A DNA stretch of 64,000 bases from the NCBI RefSeq assembly GCF_008727815.1, contig NZ_CP044230.1, positions 852,001 to 916,000 of the forward strand, in the 5' to 3' direction. This document shows positions 54,576 through 63,332 of this stretch, in pieces. Within the stretch, counting starts at the first letter, position 1. The number at the start of each line of letters is the position of its first letter. This stretch comes from Streptococcus sp. LPB0220 (GTDB taxonomy: Bacteria > Bacillota > Bacilli > Lactobacillales > Streptococcaceae). The notes under the pieces are model-generated. The model ran no database searches and was not told the DNA's origin. It saw only the letters and a list, made by a program, of their open reading frames with translations. The translations under genes were made by a program, and so were the position numbers.

Positions 54576-54637
54576 AGGGTACTAGATCTTGCCTGCTGAA
54601 CTCGTCAATTGATAGATACCCTAGTGGGTATTTTTTG
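54576..54637 (+). terminator. Second terminator with a competing upstream pairing
   Basis: ATACCC (54616-54621), a TAGT loop, GGGTAT (54626-54631) and T run. AGGGTA at 54576-54581 could pair with the same TACCCT instead, an arrangement that permits antitermination. The 400-bp gap before metK otherwise shows only this, the hairpin at 54506 and the metK promoter and riboswitch. Confidence 0.55.
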
Positions 54638-54753
54638 TGAACTTTTTAGGAACTTTGAGGACTGTTTAAGTCAGTTTAACTGGGTAGTGCATAGACCGAA
54701 AAAGCTGATTTAATGGGCTTTTTGAAAAATCATTTTCCATATCATATGTAATG

Positions 54754-54762
54754 TGTTATAAT
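54754..54762 (+). promoter_or_regulatory. Extended -10 promoter of metK
   Basis: TGTTATAAT at 54754-54762; transcription would begin a few bases upstream of the riboswitch. Confidence 0.7.
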
Positions 54763-54774
54763 GAAGTGTTATAT

Positions 54775-54846
54775 GGTCCCGATAAGGTGGTAGAAATCTT
54801 CTATCAGTACTTTGTAACTCTATAACAATATTTTTTAAGGGGGGAC
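54775..54846 (+). promoter_or_regulatory. S-MK box (SAM-III) riboswitch controlling metK
   Basis: GGTCCCGATAAGG, then a short hairpin, then TCAGTACTTTGTAAC, and at the end GGGGGGAC. The 5' GTCCC can pair with the terminal GGGGGAC, which contains the ribosome binding site of metK. This is the known S-MK arrangement of Lactobacillales, in which SAM binding hides the ribosome binding site. Confidence 0.9.
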
Positions 54847-54852
54847 ATTTTT

Positions 54853-56043
54853 ATGTCAGAACGTAAACTTTTCACGTCTGAATCTGTATCTGAGGGGCAT
54901 CCAGATAAGATTGCAGACCAAATTTCAGATGCTATTTTAGATGCTATTTTAGAGCAAGATCCAGAAGCTCACGTGGCTGCCGAAACAGCTGTTTATACTG
55001 GTTCCGTGCATGTCTTCGGTGAGATTTCAACGACTGCTTATGTGGATATTAACCGTGTGGTTCGTGATACCATTGCAGAGATTGGTTATACCAATACAGA
55101 GTATGGTTTTTCTGCTGAGACGGTAGGAGTACACCCATCTTTGGTGGAACAATCTCCTGATATTGCTCAAGGGGTTAATGAAGCCTTAGAAGTTCGTGGA
55201 AATGAAGATCAAGATCCACTTGATTTGATCGGAGCAGGAGACCAGGGTCTCATGTTTGGTTTTGCGGTGGATGAAACAGAAGAACTTATGCCATTGCCAA
55301 TTTCACTCAGCCACAAGTTGGTTCGTCGTTTGGCAGAGCTTCGTAAGTCTGGGGAAATTAGCTATCTTCGTCCAGATGCCAAGTCACAAGTTACTGTTGA
55401 GTACGATGAAAACGACCGCCCAGTGCGCGTGGATACAGTGGTTATTTCAACTCAACACGATCCAGACGTCAGCAATGAACAAATCCACGAAGATGTGATT
55501 AACAAGGTCATCAAGGAAGTGATTCCAGCTTCTTATCTAGATGAGGAGACTAAATTCTTCATCAACCCAACTGGTCGCTTTGTTATTGGTGGACCTCAAG
55601 GAGACTCAGGTTTGACTGGTCGTAAGATCATCGTGGATACTTATGGTGGTTACTCCCGTCACGGTGGTGGTGCCTTCTCTGGTAAAGATGCCACTAAGGT
55701 AGACCGTTCCGCTTCTTATGCAGCTCGCTACATTGCCAAAAACATCGTAGCGGCAGGTCTTGCTAAGAAAGCAGAAGTGCAATTGGCTTATGCCATTGGG
55801 GTAGCTCAACCTGTCTCTGTTCGTATTGATACCTTTGGTACGGGAACAGTTGCTGAAAGTAAGCTTGAAAAAGCAGCGCGTGAGATCTTTGATCTTCGTC
55901 CAGCAGGGATTATCCAAATGCTGGATTTGAAACGTCCAATCTACCGTCAAACAGCAGCATACGGCCATATGGGACGGACAGATATCGACCTTCCATGGGA
56001 ACGTTTGGACAAGGTTGAAGCCTTGAAAGAATCTGTAAAATAA
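54853..56043 (+). CDS. metK: S-adenosylmethionine synthetase
   Basis: 396 residues. [18 protein letters not shown]-terminus, [10 protein letters not shown] (~118-127) and the P-loop-like [15 protein letters not shown] (~268) are all present. Makes SAM from methionine and ATP. Regulated by the upstream SAM-III riboswitch. Monocistronic with its own terminator. Confidence 0.97.
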   Translation: MSERKLFTSESVSEGHPDKIADQISDAILDAILEQDPEAHVAAETAVYTGSVHVFGEISTTAYVDINRVVRDTIAEIGYTNTEYGFSAETVGVHPSLVEQSPDIAQGVNEALEVRGNEDQDPLDLIGAGDQGLMFGFAVDETEELMPLPISLSHKLVRRLAELRKSGEISYLRPDAKSQVTVEYDENDRPVRVDTVVISTQHDPDVSNEQIHEDVINKVIKEVIPASYLDEETKFFINPTGRFVIGGPQGDSGLTGRKIIVDTYGGYSRHGGGAFSGKDATKVDRSASYAARYIAKNIVAAGLAKKAEVQLAYAIGVAQPVSVRIDTFGTGTVAESKLEKAAREIFDLRPAGIIQMLDLKRPIYRQTAAYGHMGRTDIDLPWERLDKVEALKESVK

Positions 56044-56059
56044 TTCGTTGAAATGGAAA

Positions 56060-56091
56060 AGTTAGGGTCAAGTTGATCCTAGCTTTTTTTC
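56060..56091 (+). terminator. Terminator of metK
   Basis: AGTTAGGGTC (56060-56069), AAGTT loop, GATCCTAGCT (56075-56084) with two G-U pairs, T run. Confidence 0.8.
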
Positions 56092-56131
56092 GTTTTGAAA
56101 ATTCCTACAGATGGAAAAATAGGTCGATCTG

Positions 56132-56140
56132 TGGTATAAT
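56132..56140 (+). promoter_or_regulatory. Extended -10 promoter of murA
   Basis: TGGTATAAT at 56132-56140. The ~90-nt leader contains GTATT/AATAC and CCTTTTA/TAAAAGG pairings. Confidence 0.6.
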
Positions 56141-56210
56141 AGATGCAGTATTTTGAATACGTTGTCCCTTTTATTTCCGTTACAAAAAACGATAGTAAAA
56201 GGAAAAAGAC

Positions 56211-56234
56211 TTGAAAGAGCTAATAAATTATTAA
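56211..56234 (+). CDS. Possible 7-codon leader ORF before murA
   Basis: TTG AAA GAG CTA ATA AAT TAT TAA, preceded by AAAGGAAAAAG. Its stop lies one base before the murA ATG. murA has no recognisable ribosome binding site of its own, so reinitiation after this mini-ORF is a possible mode of translation. Purely an inference. Confidence 0.25.
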   Translation: MKELINY

Positions 56235-56235
56235 G

Positions 56236-57495
56236 ATGAAAAAAATTGTAATAAATGGTGGTCGCCCTCTAAAAGGAGAGGTGACCATTAGTGGTGCAAA
56301 AAATAGTGTAGTAGCCTTGATTCCGGCGACCATTCTGGCGGATGATATCGTGACCCTTGATGGGGTACCGGATATCTCCGACGTGGCGAGTCTGATTGAA
56401 ATCATGACCATCATGGGGGCTAAGATTGAACGCAAAGAAGACAGTTTGATCATTGATCCACGTGGGGTGAAGAATATGCCCATGCCATTTGGAAAAATCA
56501 ACAGTCTGCGAGCTTCCTATTATTTCTATGGCAGCTTATTAGGACGCTATGGTCAAGCAACGGTTGGGCTTCCTGGTGGGTGTGACCTTGGACCACGTCC
56601 GATTGATTTGCATTTGAAGGCCTTTGAAGCGATGGGAGCCGCTATGACCATGGATGGCTCTAGTATGAAACTTGCGACTGATGGCAAGCCTCTTCAAGGA
56701 GCTAACATCTACATGGATACTGTTAGTGTCGGTGCAACGATCAATACGATTTTAGCAGCAGTCAAGGCTGAAGGTCGGACAGTGATCGAAAATGCGGCTC
56801 GGGAACCTGAAATTATCGATGTGGTGACCTTGCTCAACAACATGGGAGCTCATATTCGTGGAGCAGGAACAGACATTATTATCATTGATGGTGTTCCACA
56901 ATTGCATGGAACGAGACATCAGGTGATTCCAGATCGCATCGAAGCTGGAACCTATATTGCCCTTGCAGCTGCTATTGGAGAAGGTATCCAGATCAACAAT
57001 GTCCTGTATGAGCATTTAGAGAGTTATATTGCCAAGTTAGAGGAAATGGGTGTGCGTATGACCATTTCTGAAGATAGTATCTTTGTAGAAAAGCAGACAG
57101 GCTTGAAGGCGATCCAGATCAAAACGTCTCCTTATCCTGGTTTTGCGACTGATTTGCAACAACCGATCACACCTTTGCTCTTAACGGCTACAGGACGTGG
57201 ACGAATCGTTGATACGATTTATGAAAAACGGGTCAACCATGTACCAGAATTGGCTAAAATGGGGGCCACCATTTCGACCTTGAACGACCACATTATCTAT
57301 GAAGGGCCAAATCAATTGACAGGATCCAGTGTGAAAGCAACGGATCTTCGAGCTGGTGCGGCTTTAGTGATCGCAGGTCTCATGGCTTCTGGAACAACAG
57401 AAATTACAAATGTGGAATATATCCTTCGCGGGTATTCAGATATTATTCATAAATTGACCCAACTTGGAGCAGATATCCAGTTGGTAGAGGAATAG
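56236..57495 (+). CDS. murA: UDP-N-acetylglucosamine 1-carboxyvinyltransferase
   Basis: 419 residues. First committed step of peptidoglycan synthesis. [15 protein letters not shown] (~20-34) contains the catalytic Lys/Asn. [10 protein letters not shown] (~112-121) carries the phosphoenolpyruvate-binding, fosfomycin-reactive Cys. Streptococci have two copies (MurA1, MurA2/MurZ); which one this is cannot be settled here. Confidence 0.95.
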   Translation: MKKIVINGGRPLKGEVTISGAKNSVVALIPATILADDIVTLDGVPDISDVASLIEIMTIMGAKIERKEDSLIIDPRGVKNMPMPFGKINSLRASYYFYGSLLGRYGQATVGLPGGCDLGPRPIDLHLKAFEAMGAAMTMDGSSMKLATDGKPLQGANIYMDTVSVGATINTILAAVKAEGRTVIENAAREPEIIDVVTLLNNMGAHIRGAGTDIIIIDGVPQLHGTRHQVIPDRIEAGTYIALAAAIGEGIQINNVLYEHLESYIAKLEEMGVRMTISEDSIFVEKQTGLKAIQIKTSPYPGFATDLQQPITPLLLTATGRGRIVDTIYEKRVNHVPELAKMGATISTLNDHIIYEGPNQLTGSSVKATDLRAGAALVIAGLMASGTTEITNVEYILRGYSDIIHKLTQLGADIQLVEE

Positions 57496-57551
57496 GGACA
57501 GAACTAGGGATCTGATAGTGGTGGCTGGATACACGAACAATGGAGTTTGAA

Positions 57552-58103
57552 ATGAATATTTGGACGCACTTAGCTGCCTATTCACTAATTGAAACACAAA
57601 GGTTGTATTTACGACCTTTTCTCTTTGAAGATGCGGAAGATTTTTATAAGATTGCTTCAAATCCTGATAACCTACAATTTATCTTTCCTGCACAAGCTGA
57701 TCTTGCTGAAACTCAATATGTACTAGCCAACTATTTCATGAAAAATCCTTTGGGGGTCTGGGCGATCTGTGATAAGGAAACTAATCAGATGATCGGTTCC
57801 ATCAAGTTTGAAAAATTGGATGAAATTAAGGGTGAGGCTGAGTTAGGCTACTTTTTACGCAAAGATTTTTGGGGAAAGGGCTTGATGACAGAAGCGGTCA
57901 AAGAGTTGGTCTATCTATCATTTGAGAAATTTCAACTGAAGGAGCTTAAGATTGTCACCCATGTTGAAAATGCAGGGAGTCAAAAGGTCGCTTTAAAGGC
58001 TGGTTTTCGTCTCTTTCGTCAATTCAAAGGGAGTGACCGCTATACGCGTAAAATGCGCGATTATTATGATTTCCGCCTAGGTAGAGGGGACTTCTATGAG
58101 TAA
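57552..58103 (+). CDS. GNAT family N-acetyltransferase
   Basis: 183 residues. RimJ/RimL-like: ETQRLYLRPF, ELGYFLRKDFWGKGLMTEAV (acetyl-CoA binding, ~98-117) and NAGSQKVALKAGF. Acetylates a small molecule or protein N-terminus; substrate unknown. ATG 57552 has GGAG 6 nt upstream; ATG 57540 does not. It overlaps the next gene by 8 bp. Confidence 0.88.
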   Translation: MNIWTHLAAYSLIETQRLYLRPFLFEDAEDFYKIASNPDNLQFIFPAQADLAETQYVLANYFMKNPLGVWAICDKETNQMIGSIKFEKLDEIKGEAELGYFLRKDFWGKGLMTEAVKELVYLSFEKFQLKELKIVTHVENAGSQKVALKAGFRLFRQFKGSDRYTRKMRDYYDFRLGRGDFYE

Positions 58104-59373
58104 ACACCAAGAGATTTTAGACTATCTCGAAAAATTACCGATTGGAAAACGGGTCAGTGTCCGCAGTATTTCCAATTTTTTGAATGTCAGTGATGGGACA
58201 GCTTACCGTGCCATTAAAGAAGCTGAAAATCAAGGAATTGTCGAAACGCGTCCTAGAAGCGGGACCATCCGTGTCAAATCGAAAAAAGCTGTACTAGAGC
58301 ACTTGACTTATCGGGAAATTTTAGAAATCACTGGCTCTGAAATATTAGCAGGTGAGGAAGGTCTCGAAAAAGAATTTAATAAATTTTACATCGGTGCCAT
58401 GACGGAAAAGCACGTCCTAGACTATGTGTCTGAAGGGGGGCTTTTGATCGTGGGTGACCGTACTAGCATCCAACGATTGGCTCTTAAGCATGATAATGCG
58501 GTCTTAGTGACAGGTGGCTTTGAGGTCAGTGAGGATGTGATTGATCTGGCTAATCAGGTGCAAATCCCAGTCATCCGAACTTCACATGATACCTATACCG
58601 TCGCGACTATGATCAATAAGGCCTTGTCTAACATGCAGATCAAGACGGATATCTTGACGGTGGAACAGGTCTATCGGCCCTTCCATGAGTACGGTTATCT
58701 TTCTGAGACAGATACGGTCCGGGATTATTTAGATTTGGTTCGAAAGAATCGCTTTAGTCGTTTTCCGGTTGTCAATCAGCACCAGATGGTAGTGGGCGTC
58801 GTAACCATGAGAGATGCTGGAGATAAGGCGCCTCAGACGACCCTTGATAAGGTGATGTCACGGACCATTTTTACCACTAATTTGTCCACCAGCATTGCGA
58901 CGATTAGCCAACGGATGATCGCTGAAGATTATGAAATGATTCCTGTTGTTCGTAATAACCAGACCTTGCTGGGTGTTATTACGCGTCGGGATGTCATGGA
59001 TCGGATTAGCAAGGTGCAGTTTTCGAGCTTACCAACCTTTAGTGAGCAAATTGGTCAAAAGATTCAAACAGAGAACGACCATTACCAATTCACAGTGGAG
59101 CCAAGTATGCTGGAGAAAAGCGGTGTTTTGGCCAATGGAGTCATGATCGAAGTGCTGATGAAGGTTATTCGCAAGATGATGCAACACAGTGGGCGTAGCT
59201 TGATTGTCGAACAGTTGATCATCAATTTTTTACAGGCTGTGCAGGTGGATGATGTGATCCGCATTGAACCACAACTAGTTCGACGAACCAGACGTTCGGC
59301 CTTGGTTGATTTTAGCTTGTATTTAGATCTGCAGCTGGTCGCGAAAGCAACCATTACCATTAAGATTAATTAA
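58096..59373 (+). CDS. spxR: SpxR-like regulator (HTH, DRTGG, two CBS, hotdog domains)
   Basis: 425 residues. N-terminal winged helix (~1-70, VSVRSISNFLNVSDGTAYRAI). DRTGG-type domain (~75-185, GDRTSIQRLALKHDNAVLVTGG). Two CBS repeats (~195-305, RFPVVNQHQMVVGVVT and MIPVVRNNQTLLGVIT). C-terminal hotdog fold (~315-425). This domain order matches pneumococcal SpxR, which affects pyruvate oxidase (spxB) expression, and B. subtilis YtoI. CBS repeats probably sense adenine nucleotides. The gene name is by architecture. Confidence 0.8.
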   Translation: MSKHQEILDYLEKLPIGKRVSVRSISNFLNVSDGTAYRAIKEAENQGIVETRPRSGTIRVKSKKAVLEHLTYREILEITGSEILAGEEGLEKEFNKFYIGAMTEKHVLDYVSEGGLLIVGDRTSIQRLALKHDNAVLVTGGFEVSEDVIDLANQVQIPVIRTSHDTYTVATMINKALSNMQIKTDILTVEQVYRPFHEYGYLSETDTVRDYLDLVRKNRFSRFPVVNQHQMVVGVVTMRDAGDKAPQTTLDKVMSRTIFTTNLSTSIATISQRMIAEDYEMIPVVRNNQTLLGVITRRDVMDRISKVQFSSLPTFSEQIGQKIQTENDHYQFTVEPSMLEKSGVLANGVMIEVLMKVIRKMMQHSGRSLIVEQLIINFLQAVQVDDVIRIEPQLVRRTRRSALVDFSLYLDLQLVAKATITIKIN

Positions 59374-59393
59374 ACAAAAGAAATGAGGAGACA

Positions 59394-60254
59394 ATGATTA
59401 CATTAAAATCACAACGTGAAATTGAAGCCATGGATCGTGCAGGAGATTTCCTTGCCAGCATCCATATTGGATTGCGTGACTTGATCAAGCCAGGGCTCGA
59501 CCTTTGGGAAGTAGAAGAATATGTCCGCCGTCGCTGTAAAGAAGTCAATGTCTTACCACTTCAAATCGGAGTAGAAGGCAGTCTCATGGACTATCCTTAC
59601 GCGACTTGTTGCGGTTTAAATGATGAAGTTGCCCATGCCTTTCCCCGTCATGTTATCCTGAAAGATGGTGATCTCCTCAAGGTAGATATGGTCTTATCTG
59701 AGCCACTCGACAAGTCTGTTCTGGATGTTTCAAAATTAGATTTTGATAATGTAGCCCAAGTGAAGAAATACACGGAGTCCTATACTGGTGGCTTGGCGGA
59801 CTCTTGCTGGGCTTATGCGGTTGGAAATGTTTCGCAAGAAGTCAAAGATTTGATGGACGTGACTAAAGAATGTCTTTACAAAGGAATTGAGAAAGCAGTC
59901 GTAGGCAATCGCTTGGGAGATATTGGCGCAGCGATTCAAGAGTATGCAGAAAGCAAAGGCTATGGCGTGGTGCGTGACTTGGTCGGCCACGGTGTCGGCC
60001 CTACCATGCATGAAGAACCAATGGTACCGCATTACGGTCGTGCTGGACGCGGTCTTCGTTTGCGTGAAGGGATGGTCTTGACGATTGAGCCAATGATCAA
60101 TACCGGTACTTGGGAGATTGATACTGATATGGAAACTGGTTGGGCCCACAAGACCCTCGACGGTGGCCTTTCTTGTCAATACGAGCATCAATTTGTGATT
60201 ACAAAAGATGGTCCAGTGATCCTAACTAGTCAAGGTGAAGAAGGAACTTACTAA
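59394..60254 (+). CDS. map: Type I methionine aminopeptidase
   Basis: 286 residues. Metal ligands are Asp in KVDMVLS, Asp/Thr in the ADSCWAYAVG region, His in GHGVGPTMHEEP, Glu in TIEPMI and Glu in QYEHQF. An insertion of ~30 residues after the first Asp (SEPLDKSVLDVSKLDFDN) is characteristic of streptococcal enzymes. Removes N-terminal Met. GAGGAG precedes ATG. Confidence 0.95.
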   Translation: MITLKSQREIEAMDRAGDFLASIHIGLRDLIKPGLDLWEVEEYVRRRCKEVNVLPLQIGVEGSLMDYPYATCCGLNDEVAHAFPRHVILKDGDLLKVDMVLSEPLDKSVLDVSKLDFDNVAQVKKYTESYTGGLADSCWAYAVGNVSQEVKDLMDVTKECLYKGIEKAVVGNRLGDIGAAIQEYAESKGYGVVRDLVGHGVGPTMHEEPMVPHYGRAGRGLRLREGMVLTIEPMINTGTWEIDTDMETGWAHKTLDGGLSCQYEHQFVITKDGPVILTSQGEEGTY

Positions 60255-60338
60255 AAGATTGAGAGGAAAGAATGGAGCTGAAGGCACGTGTCTGGTTTCG
60301 CTCTTTGCTCTTTTTTAGTAAAAATGGGGAGGTGACGA

Positions 60339-61310
60339 ATGAAAAAGGTCCTACAAAAAGTACTGGCTCAGCCATTTATAAAGGGCTTCGTGCGGTTTTA
60401 TCAGAGTGCAGAGTCTGATATCACCAGTATTGCAGTTGCCTATTATTTGCTGATCTCCATTTTCCCTTTGATGCTGATTGCAGCCAATATTTTACCCTAC
60501 TTTCATATTCGTCCCACTCAGATTCTTTTAAGCTTACAGAAAGTTTTGCCAGCCTCCTTATATCGAATAGTGGCACAGATGATTTCGAGTGTCTTGACCA
60601 AACCTTCGACAGGCTTACTGAGTTTCTCGATTATTTCTGCTTTGTGGATCTTCTCTCAGAGCATTGCCTACCTCCAAAAAGCCTATAACAAGAGTTATGG
60701 GGTGGAAAAGGAGCGTGGTATTATCTGGGGGCGACTCTTTAGCTTTCTGATCAGTTTTGCCTTGCAGGGCTTGTTTGGACTCTCGCTGATCCTTTCCATG
60801 TTTGGGAAAATGATCGTTCGTTATCTCTATCAGACCTTTTCATTTGATCGGACGATTTATGTGCGCTTACTGAATTTGACAGAGCCGACCATCTACCTCT
60901 TACTTTTTGTCAGTCTGGTCTTACTCTATTACACCCTTCCAAATGTCAAAATTCCAAAATTTAGATATGTTCTTCCAGGAGCGACCTTCGTTGTTGCTGT
61001 CCTGTATGCGATCTTGAATATCTTTTGGAAATATGTGGATCGTTATGTGAGTCATTTCTTAGATGCTCGTTTCTTCGGTTCGGTCGTCCTAGCGGTCATC
61101 ATGTTCTGGTTCATCTTGGTGGCAAAAATCATGATTATTGGTTGTATTTTAAACGCCAGTATCCAATTTGCCAGAGAAGCCAAGTTCCAAACGCGCAGTG
61201 GAGAAATTGTCTCTAAGTTAAAATCAGAAGAAGTGGACTTTCGGCATAGAGAAGTTTCACAAACATTAAAGCGTCGATTACGCTTGATAAAAAAAGATAA
61301 AAAGGAATAA
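60339..61310 (+). CDS. YihY/BrkB (former RNase BN) family membrane protein
   Basis: 323 residues with six transmembrane segments. Family markers are FYQSAESDITSIAVAYYLLISIFPLML near the N-terminus and YTLPNVKIPKFRYVLPGA (~205). The earlier RNase BN name is considered wrong for this family; a transport role is suspected. GGGAGGTG precedes ATG 60339. Basic, cytoplasmic C-terminus. Confidence 0.88.
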   Translation: MKKVLQKVLAQPFIKGFVRFYQSAESDITSIAVAYYLLISIFPLMLIAANILPYFHIRPTQILLSLQKVLPASLYRIVAQMISSVLTKPSTGLLSFSIISALWIFSQSIAYLQKAYNKSYGVEKERGIIWGRLFSFLISFALQGLFGLSLILSMFGKMIVRYLYQTFSFDRTIYVRLLNLTEPTIYLLLFVSLVLLYYTLPNVKIPKFRYVLPGATFVVAVLYAILNIFWKYVDRYVSHFLDARFFGSVVLAVIMFWFILVAKIMIIGCILNASIQFAREAKFQTRSGEIVSKLKSEEVDFRHREVSQTLKRRLRLIKKDKKE

Positions 61311-61312
61311 GG

Positions 61313-61496
61313 GAGAGTGGGACAGAAATCGGTAATTCGTTAGAATTCGATTTCGTCGTCCCACCTCCGCACAATTGAGTAGGGCTGTAAAAGCTGATGA
61401 AATCAGCGTAGTAGAGCCCACTCAACCACTGCGTCTTGCTCGACAATCCAAAAACAATTGAGAGGCTAGGACTTTTGTCCCAGCCTCTTTTTTTAT
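61313..61496 (-). repeat. Intergenic repeat, copy C (reverse orientation)
   Basis: The reverse complement of copies A and B. It begins AGAGTGGGACAGAAATCGG and ends TTTTGTCCCAGCCTC plus T run. The inverted ends pair with wobbles, so it can still terminate plus-strand transcription from the YihY-family gene. Confidence 0.85.
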
Positions 61497-61508
61497 TATC
61501 TATTTTTA

Positions 61509-61548
61509 TTGCATTTGCAACAAAAATGTGTTATGCTATTGTCAATAG
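61509..61548 (+). promoter_or_regulatory. MarR promoter with two palindromes
   Basis: TTGCAT (61509-61514), 17 bp, TATGCT (61532-61537). The palindrome TTGCATTTGCAA (61509-61520) overlaps the -35, and CTATTGTCAATAG (61536-61548) covers the end of the -10 and the start site. Both are candidate operators for the MarR protein encoded downstream. Confidence 0.55.
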
Positions 61549-61563
61549 GAAAGGAGGAGTGAG

Positions 61564-62028
61564 ATGAGTATTTTGCGTGAGATTGGCATCATTGCGCGAG
61601 CACTGGATTCTATAGCAAATATTGAATTTCGAGATTTAGATCTGGCGCGTGGTCAATACCTCTATCTGGTGCGAATTGCCGAGCAACCTGGAATGATTCA
61701 GGAAGAACTCTCTGAGCTCTTAAAAGTCGATCGCTCAACTGTTGCCCGATCCGTAAAAAAACTAGAAGAACGAGGATTGATTCAGCAGCGCCCAAGGGGT
61801 GAAAACCTTAAAACCAAGGAATGGGAATTAACTGAAAAAGGTAAGAAGATTTACCCCTTCATTTTAGGGGAGCATATTTACTCTGAGACAACTGCCTTAA
61901 AAGGATTTTCCAAAGAAGAAGTCGCACAGTTAGAGGAGTATCTGATCCGAGTTCGAGAGAATATTACCCTGGATTGGGAACTAGTCAAAAAAGGTCAAAA
62001 AAGAAATTATAGTGAGGTAAAGCAATGA
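61564..62028 (+). CDS. MarR family transcriptional regulator
   Basis: 154 residues. Winged helix at ~45-100: QEELSELLKVDRSTVARSVKKLEERGLIQ, then the wing RPRGENLKTKEWELT. Dimerisation helices lie at both ends. AAAGGAGG precedes the ATG. It overlaps the next gene by 4 bp, so it probably controls its own operon. Ligand unknown. Confidence 0.9.
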   Translation: MSILREIGIIARALDSIANIEFRDLDLARGQYLYLVRIAEQPGMIQEELSELLKVDRSTVARSVKKLEERGLIQQRPRGENLKTKEWELTEKGKKIYPFILGEHIYSETTALKGFSKEEVAQLEEYLIRVRENITLDWELVKKGQKRNYSEVKQ

Positions 62029-62732
62029 AAGTGACAGTCGATCAAGCATTTTGGGATTTGTTCCCAACAGCTAGAATTACAGTGATGTCCTTGTATGGCA
62101 TTGATAATACAGTAGATGAAGCCAAGGATCCTTATTTCAAAGAATTGTTGGACAAGGGTGCCAAGAGAGCATGGGAATTTATCGATGAAGAAAACTATAC
62201 CCAGAGTGAGTTCGTTCAAGAGTGGCGCCAAGCTTTTAGCAAGTTCAAAACAAAAAAAGGAGCACGATCTTCCATCGAAGCACTCTTAAAACGGGTTCAT
62301 CAGGGACGTGAATTTTATCCGATTAATCCCTTGGTTGATTTATACAATAGTGTGTCTATGGCTTATGCTCTTCCTTGTGGAGGAGAAGACATGGATAAAT
62401 TAGTGGGTGGACTCTCTCTAGGACACGCGAAAGGAGGCGAACCGTTCTTTCCATTAGGGGCTGAAGAAGATGCGCCAGCTTTGGAAGGGGAGATCATCTA
62501 CTATGACCAAGAAGGAGCCGTTTGTCGTTGCTTGAATTGGCGTGAGGCTCAAAGAACCATGCTAACTGAAGATACGAAGGATGCTATTTTGGTGATTGAA
62601 GCTATCAATGAAGAGCAGGCCAAACGAGCACAAACAGCCATGCAGGAATTGAAAGATCTAGCCAAGGATTATTTTGGGGTCGAAGGAACGATCTATCAAT
62701 TAAGTGTAGAGCATACAAGTATAGAAGTTTAA
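62025..62732 (+). CDS. B3/4 (tRNA-editing-like) domain protein
   Basis: 235 residues. Resembles stand-alone proteins with the phenylalanyl-tRNA synthetase beta-subunit B3/B4 fold (core NPLVDLYNSVSMAYALPCGGEDMDKL, ~103-128, and EGEIIYYDQEGAVCRCLNWRE). Often annotated as tRNA-binding or editing-like; activity unproven. Translationally coupled to the marR gene. Confidence 0.82.
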   Translation: MKVTVDQAFWDLFPTARITVMSLYGIDNTVDEAKDPYFKELLDKGAKRAWEFIDEENYTQSEFVQEWRQAFSKFKTKKGARSSIEALLKRVHQGREFYPINPLVDLYNSVSMAYALPCGGEDMDKLVGGLSLGHAKGGEPFFPLGAEEDAPALEGEIIYYDQEGAVCRCLNWREAQRTMLTEDTKDAILVIEAINEEQAKRAQTAMQELKDLAKDYFGVEGTIYQLSVEHTSIEV

Positions 62733-62735
62733 AAT

Positions 62736-62772
62736 AATAAGGCTGAAACAATCGTTTCAAGCCTTATTTTTG
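62736..62772. terminator. Bidirectional terminator
   Basis: AATAAGGCTGAAAC, an AATC loop, GTTTCAAGCCTTATT and T run (one bulged A). Located between the B3/4 gene and convergent gtrA; the last codons of gtrA overlap it. Confidence 0.85.
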
Positions 62773-63200
62773 TTTTTAAAGACAAAGAGTTTACTAAAGA
62801 CGTAATTGAGGACCACAATGGCTACTTGTGCAAAGAGAGTTTCAATCAGATTGATCTGGCTTTTGTTATTGTGGACAAATTGCCCGATAATTCCTGGGAA
62901 CTGCTTGACAAAAATCTCAGTCAAGGCCATGTCCAGTATAAATGTCCCAGATCGCGCAATTGCAAATCGGATCAAGCGCTGAAACCAGCCCTTTCTCTCT
63001 TGTTTAAAGACAATGGTATCGTTGGTCGCAAAGGCAAAGAGGATCCCAGCAATGTTTCCAATAGCTGTCGCTAATCGTTCATCACGAGACACATGATAGA
63101 TGAAAAGGCGGGTTCCGACGGAAACAATGGTTGTGGCTACTCCAAAAAAGAGATAGGATAAAATCTCATTATCAAAAAATTTTTTAATTAGTGTTTTCAT
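62757..63200 (-). CDS. GtrA family membrane protein
   Basis: 147 residues with four transmembrane segments, in the GtrA pattern (SYLFFGVATTIVSVGTRLFIY and FVFKNK at the C-terminus). GtrA proteins are thought to flip undecaprenyl-phosphate sugars made by GtrB-type enzymes. The GtrB-like gene at 30137 in this window is a possible partner, though far away. Confidence 0.85.
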   Translation of the reverse strand: MKTLIKKFFDNEILSYLFFGVATTIVSVGTRLFIYHVSRDERLATAIGNIAGILFAFATNDTIVFKQERKGWFQRLIRFAIARSGTFILDMALTEIFVKQFPGIIGQFVHNNKSQINLIETLFAQVAIVVLNYVFSKLFVFKNKNKA

Positions 63201-63230
63201 AAATTCAGTCTACCATAAAACCTCAAAATA

Positions 63231-63239
63231 TGCTATACT
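63231..63239 (+). promoter_or_regulatory. Extended -10 promoter of queT
   Basis: TGCTATACT at 63231-63239, immediately upstream of the riboswitch. Confidence 0.6.
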
Positions 63240-63244
63240 TGAAA

Positions 63245-63326
63245 GGTTGAAGAAATCAAACCTTCAACCCTTGGTGCTTAAGATCCTTTCGCCAAGCATA
63301 TTACACGCGGGAAAACCGCTAAAGGA
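63245..63326 (+). promoter_or_regulatory. preQ1-II riboswitch
   Basis: A 5' hairpin GGTTGAAG/CTTCAACC (63245-63269) is followed by CTTGGTGCTT ... GCCAAGCATATTACACGCGG ... CCGC TAAAGGAG. This is the conserved preQ1-II (COG4708) core of streptococci. The 3' strand includes the ribosome binding site, so preQ1 should repress translation. Confidence 0.92.
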
Positions 63327-63332
63327 GAATAG

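Noticed and set aside
54571..54637. T-box riboswitch before metK
   Set aside because: No AGGGTGGNACCGCG motif or specifier-loop architecture. metK is instead controlled by the S-MK box further downstream.
60270..60410. Small ORF starting MELKARVWFRSLLFF between map and the YihY-family gene
   Set aside because: It has an AGAGGAAAG-like site, but it runs out of frame into the well-supported YihY-family gene and shows no recognisable protein features.
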